Assembly (NCBI GenBank): GCA_030054015.1
Contig: JASGCR010000091.1
Span: 1 to 7,884, forward strand
From: Candidatus Symbiobacter sp.
GTDB lineage: Bacteria; Pseudomonadota; Alphaproteobacteria; Elsterales; Elsteraceae
Reading direction: 5' to 3'
DNA: 7,884 nt
Shown here: one piece after another, positions 1-4,170 of the stretch
Layout: every line of letters starts with the position of its first letter
Numbering within the stretch: the first letter of the stretch is position 1
Notes under the pieces: model-generated
The model's input: only the letters and a program-made list of their open reading frames with translations
What the model was told of the DNA's origin: nothing
The model's database searches: none
Position numbers and translations under genes: made by a program

Positions 1-174
1 CCAGGAGTTTTAAGGAATAATACTCCTGGGGGATTACCCGACTCGAAATATCCGTTACACGGGTCGCCGCGTAAGTGAAAGCGGCGACAGCATAAAGTTG
101 CCGCCGCTTTCACTTACGCGGCGGCTTTCGGCGGGTAATGACGCCCTTACTCTACAAGTGACGCCCTTCCTCTA
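1..174 (+). repeat. Composite palindromic element, copy 1 (left part cut by window edge)
   Basis: This is the right part of the composite element also seen at 2296-2483, 3967-4158 and 7840-7884. The central linker hairpin (CCAGGAGT 1-8 with ACTCCTGG 22-29) has the asymmetric loop TTTTAAGGAATAATA. The right half-unit runs from ATTACCCG (33-40) to CGGGTAAT (132-139). Its arm begins like the arm of the copy at 2411-2439 (GAAATATCCGT) but contains a second perfect 22-bp inverted repeat (65-86 with 102-123). The outer end is followed by a near-identical direct repeat (TGACGCCCTTACTCTA 139-154 and TGACGCCCTTCCTCTA 159-174, one mismatch). The left half lies outside the window. Repeat identity is seen directly in the sequence; function is unknown. 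Confidence 0.85.
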
Positions 175-185
175 TATTTGATAAT
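158..185 (+). promoter_or_regulatory. Possible sigma-70-like promoter for soxG
   Basis: GTGACG (158-163) and GATAAT (180-185) match the -35 and -10 consensus at 4/6 and 5/6 with a 16-bp spacer. Transcription would start about 35 nt before the soxG ATG. The -35 box would lie inside the last direct repeat of the palindromic element. This is a pattern match only and weak evidence. Confidence 0.25.
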
Positions 186-227
186 TTTAGATCAGCCACT
201 TAATCTGAACGAGTACCCATCCCCCCC

Positions 228-854
228 ATGACCCAAAACATGACCCCAAACCTCCAAAATTACGATGTACGTGCCGCCGCCGCCGCGCCGATTCTGGCGA
301 TGACGGGGTGGGACAAACCCCAGGCGGGCATCAAATTAACCACGGCCCCCCCAGCGGGTCGTTTTAACCTGCGCGGATCGCCTGAATATTGCCGCCGCAT
401 CTGCGAAAAAATGTCACTCGCCTTGCCGCCGAAAATGCTGCAGGCGGCGGGCGGGAACCAAAACGCGGTGCTGTGGCTTGGCCCGGATGAATATTATCTC
501 TATACCGAAGATGCCGACAAGGCCGCGCACTTGGCGGCATCTGCCGCATCCAATGCCGCGCCTGATCACGGCAGCCTGGTGGATAACAGCCACCGCTTTG
601 TCGGGTTTCACATCGAAGGCGAAAATGTCGCAACCCTGCTCATGGCCTATTGCCCGCTTGATGTGACCGCAGCGGCCTTTCCGGTGGGCAAAGCCACCCG
701 TACGATTATGGCCAAAATCGATGTCCTGCTCTGGCGACAAAGTGAGACAAAATTTCACATCGAAATTGCCCGCTCTTTTGCCCAATATGGGTTACGGCTG
801 TTGGCTTTTGCGGCGAGCAATCAAGCCGCCCTGCGCCAGGCGGGTTTGATTTAA
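228..854 (+). CDS. soxG: Sarcosine oxidase gamma subunit (SoxG family)
   Basis: The 208-residue product has the conserved core of SoxG, the small subunit of heterotetrameric sarcosine oxidase (SoxABDG). That enzyme oxidatively demethylates sarcosine to glycine in the cytoplasm and passes the methyl group to tetrahydrofolate. Recognised segments are LGPDEYYLY (84-92), the block VDNSHRFVGFHI (118-129), the CPLDV...FPVGKATRT stretch (142-159) and the C-terminal RSFAQYGLRLL (182-192). The length is normal for the family. The first 20 residues are Ala-rich and poorly conserved. No Shine-Dalgarno sequence precedes the ATG at 228; the leader is C-rich (CCCATCCCCCCC), and an in-frame ATG at 240 is an alternative start. 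soxG usually follows soxA closely, but here the 227 nt upstream are repeat DNA with no coding end. Its partners must lie outside the window, or the gene is detached from them. Alternative: another folate-binding GcvT/SoxG-like protein. Confidence 0.78.
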   Translation: MTQNMTPNLQNYDVRAAAAAPILAMTGWDKPQAGIKLTTAPPAGRFNLRGSPEYCRRICEKMSLALPPKMLQAAGGNQNAVLWLGPDEYYLYTEDADKAAHLAASAASNAAPDHGSLVDNSHRFVGFHIEGENVATLLMAYCPLDVTAAAFPVGKATRTIMAKIDVLLWRQSETKFHIEIARSFAQYGLRLLAFAASNQAALRQAGLI

Positions 855-905
855 CGCTTGGGATGGTCTAAATACGCGGCGGCGCGTCTGGTCGCCAAGG
901 GTGAA

Positions 906-934
906 TTGCAAAAGAGTCACGAATCGGCTATACC
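906..934 (+). promoter_or_regulatory. Possible sigma-70-like promoter for ald
   Basis: TTGCAA (906-911) and TATACC (929-934) are separated by 17 bp, each matching consensus at 4/6. They lie 40-65 nt upstream of the ald ATG. The spacer after soxG (855-972, 118 nt) carries no palindromic element, unlike the other spacers. A weak CCCT/AGGG hairpin (933-943) followed by six T (946-951) could instead mark the end of the soxG transcript. The two readings compete. Confidence 0.3.
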
Positions 935-972
935 CTCCCAGGGGCTTTTTTGTCTGATATTAAGGTGATTTT

Positions 973-2085
973 ATGCGTGTTGGTGTTCCCAAGGAAATTA
1001 AACCCCAAGAGTTTCGGGTGGGGCTTACGCCCGATTCGGTGCGCGATTATGTCGCCCATGGACACAGCCTATGGGTCGAGGCCGGGGCGGGGGCTGGGAT
1101 TGGAGCCGATGATGCCGCCTATCAAGCGGCGGGGGCGAAAATCGCCGCGACCGCCGACCAGGTCTTTGCCGAATCCGAAATGATCATCAAGGTTAAAGAA
1201 CCGCAAGCGATAGAAATCGCCCGTTTGCGTCCCCATCATGTTTTATTTACCTATTTACATCTCGCCCCCGACCCTGGCCAAACCCAAGGATTATTGGCAT
1301 CGGGCTGTACCGCCATTGCTTATGAAACCGTACGCGATGCGGCCGGGGCTTTGCCCTTGCTCGCGCCTATGAGCGAAGTGGCTGGCCGTTTGGCTATCGA
1401 GGCGGCGGGGGCGGGACTGCGCCGCTTTGCTGGCGGGCGCGGCTTGTTATTGGGGGGAGTCCCCGGCGTGGCCCCGGCGCGGGTGGTGATTTTGGGTGGC
1501 GGCGTGGTCGGCACCCAGGCGGCCCGCATGGCCGTCGGTATGGGGTCTGAGGTCACCATCATTGACCGCTCCCTCCCCAGATTGCGCCAATTGGACGATC
1601 TGTTCCAGGGGCGGGTGCGCACCCGCGCCTCAACCAAAGCCTCGATTGAAGCCGAGATCACCCAAGCCGATGCGGTGATTGGCGCGGTGTTGGTGCCGGG
1701 GGCTGCCGCCCCGCGCTTGGTCACACGGGCAATGTTAAAATTGATGAAACCAGGCGCGGTCTTGGTGGATGTCGCCATCGACCAGGGCGGGTGTTTTGAG
1801 ACCTCGCACCCCACCACCCATGCCGAACCGACTTTTATGGTGGATGGGATCGTCCATTATTGCGTCGCCAATATGCCAGGGGCGGTGCCTTTGACATCGA
1901 GCCACGCTTTGAACAATGCGACCTTGCCCTATGGCCTGGCCCTGGCCGCGGGGCCGATTGCGGCGATGGAGAATGATCCGGGTTTGTTGGCGGGTCTAAA
2001 CATCCGCGCCGGTCACGTCACCAACCAAGCCGTGGCGGCAAGCCAGAAATTGCCCTATGTCGCGCCCTTGGCGGCGTTGGCATAA
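973..2085 (+). CDS. ald: Alanine dehydrogenase (NAD-dependent)
   Basis: Alanine dehydrogenase reversibly converts L-alanine, NAD+ and water to pyruvate, NADH and ammonium in the cytoplasm. The 370-residue product matches the family length and opens with the diagnostic RVGVPKEIKPQEFRVGLTP. Substrate and catalytic residues are in their usual places: Arg15, Lys75 in KVKEP, His96 in YLHLAPD and Asp270 in AIDQGG. The Rossmann NAD motif GGGVVG is at 175-180, with an acidic Asp198 at the end of the next strand. The start is supported by the ribosome-binding sequence AAGGTG (962-967), five bases before the ATG. The gene lies 118 nt after soxG on the same strand and is probably transcribed separately or only loosely with it. 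Some members of the family also aminate glyoxylate to glycine. That would link it to sarcosine and betaine breakdown here, but this is inference from context. Confidence 0.96.
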   Translation: MRVGVPKEIKPQEFRVGLTPDSVRDYVAHGHSLWVEAGAGAGIGADDAAYQAAGAKIAATADQVFAESEMIIKVKEPQAIEIARLRPHHVLFTYLHLAPDPGQTQGLLASGCTAIAYETVRDAAGALPLLAPMSEVAGRLAIEAAGAGLRRFAGGRGLLLGGVPGVAPARVVILGGGVVGTQAARMAVGMGSEVTIIDRSLPRLRQLDDLFQGRVRTRASTKASIEAEITQADAVIGAVLVPGAAAPRLVTRAMLKLMKPGAVLVDVAIDQGGCFETSHPTTHAEPTFMVDGIVHYCVANMPGAVPLTSSHALNNATLPYGLALAAGPIAAMENDPGLLAGLNIRAGHVTNQAVAASQKLPYVAPLAALA

Positions 2086-2098
2086 GCTTAGGGGGGGG

Positions 2099-2257
2099 CT
2101 GAATAAGTCTTTAAAACAAAAAAAGTGGCATTTGCGAGCGGCGCAGCCGCGAAGCAATCCAGTAGCATCCTGAAATTGCTCGATTTTTCTGGATTGCTTC
2201 GCGGCTGCGCCGCTCGCAAATGCGCCGTTCTTTTGGCAAGTTTGGGACTTATTCGGA
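2099..2257. repeat. Inverted-repeat-bounded unit I around a large hairpin
   Basis: CTGAATAAGTCTTTAAAAC (2099-2117) and the inverted GGGACTTATTCGGA (2244-2257) bracket the 35-bp hairpin at 2128-2223. These ends are variants of the motif that brackets the next unit (2262-2516), where it reads CTGAACAAGTCCTAAAA. The four motif copies alternate in orientation, so units I and II abut tail to head. The unit begins 13 bp after the ald stop codon. Similarity of the ends is seen directly; a mobile origin is inferred. Confidence 0.55.
2128..2223. repeat. Perfect 35-bp inverted repeat, GCGAG...GAAGCAATCC type
   Basis: Bases 2128-2162 are the exact reverse complement of 2189-2223, with a 26-nt loop. Each arm is itself a small hairpin (GCGGC-GCA-GCCGC at 2138-2150, closed by ATTTGC/GCAAT). 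The arm reads CATTTGCGAG...GAAGCAATCCAG, recalling the CATTGCGAG/GAAGCAATCC interspersed palindromes found in many bacterial genomes (recollection, not a search). It differs in sequence from the ATTACCCG elements but shares their plan of two inverted mini-hairpins around a linker. On the - strand the hairpin is followed by a T-rich tract (complement of 2111-2124), so it could terminate - strand transcription. On the + strand no U-tract follows. Confidence 0.9.
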
Positions 2258-2286
2258 CTTTCCTTAAGGAAGGTCTGAACAAGTCC
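2245..2286. repeat. 42-nt imperfect palindrome centred on CCTTAAGG
   Basis: The two halves, GGACTTATTCGG... and ...CTGAACAAGTCC, pair around CCTTAAGG (2262-2269) with one A-C mismatch (2251/2280) and two G-T wobbles (2255/2276 and 2259/2272). It forms where the inner ends of units I and II meet back to back. It could be a junction of two elements or a protein-binding palindrome; nothing in the sequence decides between these. Confidence 0.7.
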
Positions 2287-2516
2287 TAAAATAGAGAGCG
2301 TCAAAAAAGGGAGCGTCATTACCCGCCGCCTTATTCGTGCAACGAATAAGGCGAGTCGGGTAATCCCCCAGGCGTATTATTCCCCAAAACTCCTGGGGGA
2401 TTCCCCGACGCGAAATATCCGTGTTACACGGATATTTCGGCGGGGAATGACGCTCTTAGGTAGAGCTGCGGGGAATGACGCTCATTTTTTAGGACTTAAT
2501 CAGACCTTCCTTAAGG
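2262..2516. repeat. Inverted-repeat-bounded unit II enclosing palindromic element copy 2
   Basis: Bases 2262-2291 and 2487-2516 are 30-bp inverted repeats matching at 28 of 30 positions (core AGGACTTNNTCAGACC, outer end CCTTAAGG). They enclose the composite palindromic element at 2296-2483. The layout is that of a non-coding miniature element with terminal inverted repeats, but no target-site duplication is obvious at the edges and no transposase is encoded. Confidence 0.7.
2296..2483 (-). repeat. Composite palindromic element, copy 2 (complete, inverted orientation)
   Basis: The outer arms GAGCGTCATTACCCGCCG (2311-2328) and 2438-2455 pair with one mismatch. Inside are hairpin A (2327-2338 with 2342-2353), a central hairpin (2355-2372 with 2392-2409, one mismatch) and hairpin C (2411-2423 with 2427-2439, perfect, loop TTA). 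The central loop contains TATTATTCCCCAAAAC, the reverse complement of the loop in copies 1 and 3, so this copy is inverted. The right half reads ATTCCCCG/CGGGGAAT instead of ATTACCCG/CGGGTAAT. One GAGCGTCAAAAAAGG unit precedes it (2296-2310), and a second copy of the 16-nt right end follows (2468-2483). It fills most of the ald-gbcA spacer. Confidence 0.9.
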
Positions 2517-2558
2517 GCTTTATCACACTCACTGTTACCGCAACGAAGGGGGACACCC

Positions 2559-3839
2559 ATGCAAAAAGATTTAACTGCCGTGCGTTCCGAGATGCTGGAA
2601 AAATTGGAACGCCGCCGCCCAGCCTATAGCCTGGATCGTGAATTTTACACCGATGCTGATTATTACCAACTCGACCTTGACCTGATTTATTACCGCGATT
2701 GGGTGTTTGCCGGTCACGACATCGAAGTGGCCGAACCCGGCCAGTTTTTCACCCTCCAAATCGGTGACTATAGCGTCTTCGTGACCCGTGATAAACATGG
2801 GGAGATTCGCGCCTTTCACAATACCTGCCGCCATCGCGGATCAAAAATTTGTTTGACCGAAAAAGGCCATGCGGGCGGGCGGTTGGTGTGTCCGTACCAT
2901 CAATGGACGTATGAATTAGACGGGAAATTAATGTATGCCCGTGGCATGGACTCGCAGCAAAAATTTGACCCGAACCAGCATGGTTTGAAACCGGTGCATG
3001 TCGCGGCGATGGGCGGCTATATCTGGGTCTGTGTCGCCGAGCAAGCCCCCGACATCACTGTCTTTAAGCAATTGCAAGAGCAATATTTCGCTCCCCACGG
3101 GTTGCGCGATACTAAAATTGCGATGGAATCGACCATCATCGAAAAAGGCAATTGGAAATTGGTGTGGGAAAATAACCGCGAATGCTATCATTGCCGCACC
3201 AATCACCCGGAATTGTGCCTCACTTTCCCCGAAACCCCGTCCATCACTGGTGTTGAAGGCATCGATGAAAACATCGAAATGCAAAACCATTGGAAATATT
3301 GCGAAAGCCTGGGTTTCCCAGCCAAATTCGTGATTGCCGATAATGGTCAATATCGTCTGACGCGGGTGCCGTTATTGCCGGGGGCCGACTCCTATACCAT
3401 GACCGGCAAACCCGCCGTGAAAAAGCCCTTAAACCCGCGCGCCACCACCGGCATAGGCTCGTTGTTGCTGTTTAATTACCCCTCGACCTGGAATCACGGT
3501 TTGGTCGACCAGGGCGTGTCGTTCCGCGTCTTGCCTTTGTCGCCGACCGAGACGCAACTTACCACCCGTTGGTTGGTGCATAAAGACGCGGTCGAAGGGG
3601 TGGATTACACCATCGAAGGCCTGTCCGAAGTCTGGATCGCCACCAACAATCAAGACCGCCGCATCATCCAAGACAACCAGGCCGGGATTTTATCCCCTGC
3701 CTATGAACCCGGCCCCTATTCGGTCGAGCAAGAATCGGGTTGCATCCAATTTGTTGATTGGTATACCGAGGCCATGAAGGATCGTTTGAAGCCCCAAAGC
3801 AAAGCCAAAGCCCGCCCCAAATTGCGGGTCGTGAGTTAG
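2559..3839 (+). CDS. gbcA: Rieske non-haem iron oxygenase, glycine betaine monooxygenase (GbcA)-like
   Basis: The 426-residue product is a ring-hydroxylating-dioxygenase-type alpha subunit of the GbcA group. Those enzymes use O2 and electrons from a reductase (GbcB) to demethylate glycine betaine to dimethylglycine with release of formaldehyde. The Rieske [2Fe-2S] ligands are visible as Cys90-X-His92 and Cys111-X2-His114 (CPYHQW). The mononuclear iron site is ENNRECYHCRTNHPE, with His211 and His216 and bridging Glu208; Asp366 in NNQDRRII is the probable third ligand. The tail NQAG...SPAYEPGPYS (373-389) and WY (401-402) is typical of the group. Residues 410-426 form a basic end. The start is supported by AAGGGGG (2546-2552), six bases before the ATG. 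No reductase gene adjoins it; the nearest redox gene is the large convergent flavoprotein. Alternatives are the related quaternary-amine demethylases for stachydrine or carnitine. Family assignment is firm, substrate less so. Confidence 0.85.
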   Translation: MQKDLTAVRSEMLEKLERRRPAYSLDREFYTDADYYQLDLDLIYYRDWVFAGHDIEVAEPGQFFTLQIGDYSVFVTRDKHGEIRAFHNTCRHRGSKICLTEKGHAGGRLVCPYHQWTYELDGKLMYARGMDSQQKFDPNQHGLKPVHVAAMGGYIWVCVAEQAPDITVFKQLQEQYFAPHGLRDTKIAMESTIIEKGNWKLVWENNRECYHCRTNHPELCLTFPETPSITGVEGIDENIEMQNHWKYCESLGFPAKFVIADNGQYRLTRVPLLPGADSYTMTGKPAVKKPLNPRATTGIGSLLLFNYPSTWNHGLVDQGVSFRVLPLSPTETQLTTRWLVHKDAVEGVDYTIEGLSEVWIATNNQDRRIIQDNQAGILSPAYEPGPYSVEQESGCIQFVDWYTEAMKDRLKPQSKAKARPKLRVVS

Positions 3840-3860
3840 GCGGGGCGTTGTGCCGCTAAA

Positions 3861-3966
3861 GCGCGTCAAAAAAGGGAGTGTCAGAAAAGGGAGCGTCAAA
3901 AAAAGGGAGCGTAAAAAAAGGGAGCGTCAAAAAAAGGGAGCGTCAGAAAAGGGAGCGTCAGAAAAA
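3861..3966 (+). repeat. Tandem array of GGGAGCGTCARAAAA (15-16 bp unit)
   Basis: Six full units start at 3874, 3889, 3905, 3920, 3936 and 3951, alternating in length between 15 and 16 bp. A degenerate unit (3861-3873) precedes them, and the next period becomes the left end of palindromic element copy 3 (GAGAGCGTCATTACCCG). The unit is the outer end of the element, GAGCGTCA, plus an A-rich spacer. Single units also stand before copies 2 (2296-2310) and 4 (7840-7853). The strand is almost purely purine, so it gives a C/T-rich transcript on the - strand just after the convergent gene. Length changes by slippage are likely. Confidence 0.92.
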
Positions 3967-4158
3967 GAGAGCGTCATTACCCGCCGGAGTGCAAGCGGAT
4001 TTCCGCTTGCACTCCGAGTCGGGTAATCCCCCAGGAGTTTTGCGGAATAATACTCCTGGGGGATTACCCGACTCGCGCTGTCCGTTAATAACGGACAGCG
4101 CGGCGGGTAATGACGCTCTCTTTTTTGACGCTCTTTAGGCGGCGGGTAATGACGCTCT
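3967..4158 (+). repeat. Composite palindromic element, copy 3 (complete, perfect four-stem form)
   Basis: All four stems pair without a mismatch. The outer stem is 3967-3986 with 4101-4120 (20 bp). Hairpin A is 3985-3998 with 4003-4016 (14 bp, 4-nt loop). The central hairpin is 4015-4038 with 4052-4075 (24 bp, loop TTTGCGGAATAAT). Hairpin C is 4074-4086 with 4090-4102 (13 bp, loop AAT). The stems overlap by up to two bases at the junction. Alternatively each half closes on itself through ATTACCCG/CGGGTAAT (3976-3983 with 4020-4027; 4063-4070 with 4104-4111). The 19-nt right end (4101-4119) is repeated exactly at 4140-4158. The element fills the spacer between the convergent gbcA and flavoprotein genes. 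Confidence 0.93.
4074..4126 (+). terminator. Possible terminator between convergent genes
   Basis: The right hairpin and the outer stem of element copy 3 end in CTCTC followed by six T (4121-4126). An RNA from gbcA would therefore carry strong paired structure directly before a U-run. Transcripts of the opposite gene enter the same structure and then a C/U-rich tract from the tandem array, so the element may stop transcription in both directions. The outer stem needs about 150 nt to close, which makes it an unusual terminator. Confidence 0.35.
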
Positions 4159-4170
4159 TACTTCTTACCT

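Noticed and set aside
1320..1817. 165-codon open frame on the - strand inside ald
   Set aside because: It is a shadow of a GC-rich gene whose + frame has all the catalytic residues of alanine dehydrogenase.
2128..2223. Intrinsic terminator of ald
   Set aside because: The hairpin is strong but no U-tract follows it on the + strand; the T-rich side belongs to the - strand. It is kept as a repeat only.
2262..2516. Insertion sequence
   Set aside because: Only 255 bp, no transposase reading frame and no clear target duplication. At most it is a miniature non-autonomous element.
3967..4120. tRNA or other known structured RNA gene because of the cloverleaf shape
   Set aside because: The stems are much too long, there is no T-loop or anticodon pattern, and the arms vary freely between copies.
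3878..4138. Open frame of 86 codons on the + strand across the tandem array and palindrome
   Set aside because: Its Lys/Arg/Ser-rich start is simply the translated GGGAGCGTCARAAAA repeat, the rest reads through the hairpins, and there is no family resemblance.
3861..4158. CRISPR array
   Set aside because: The tandem units are 15-16 bp with no unique spacers, the palindromes are not regularly repeated, and no cas gene is present.
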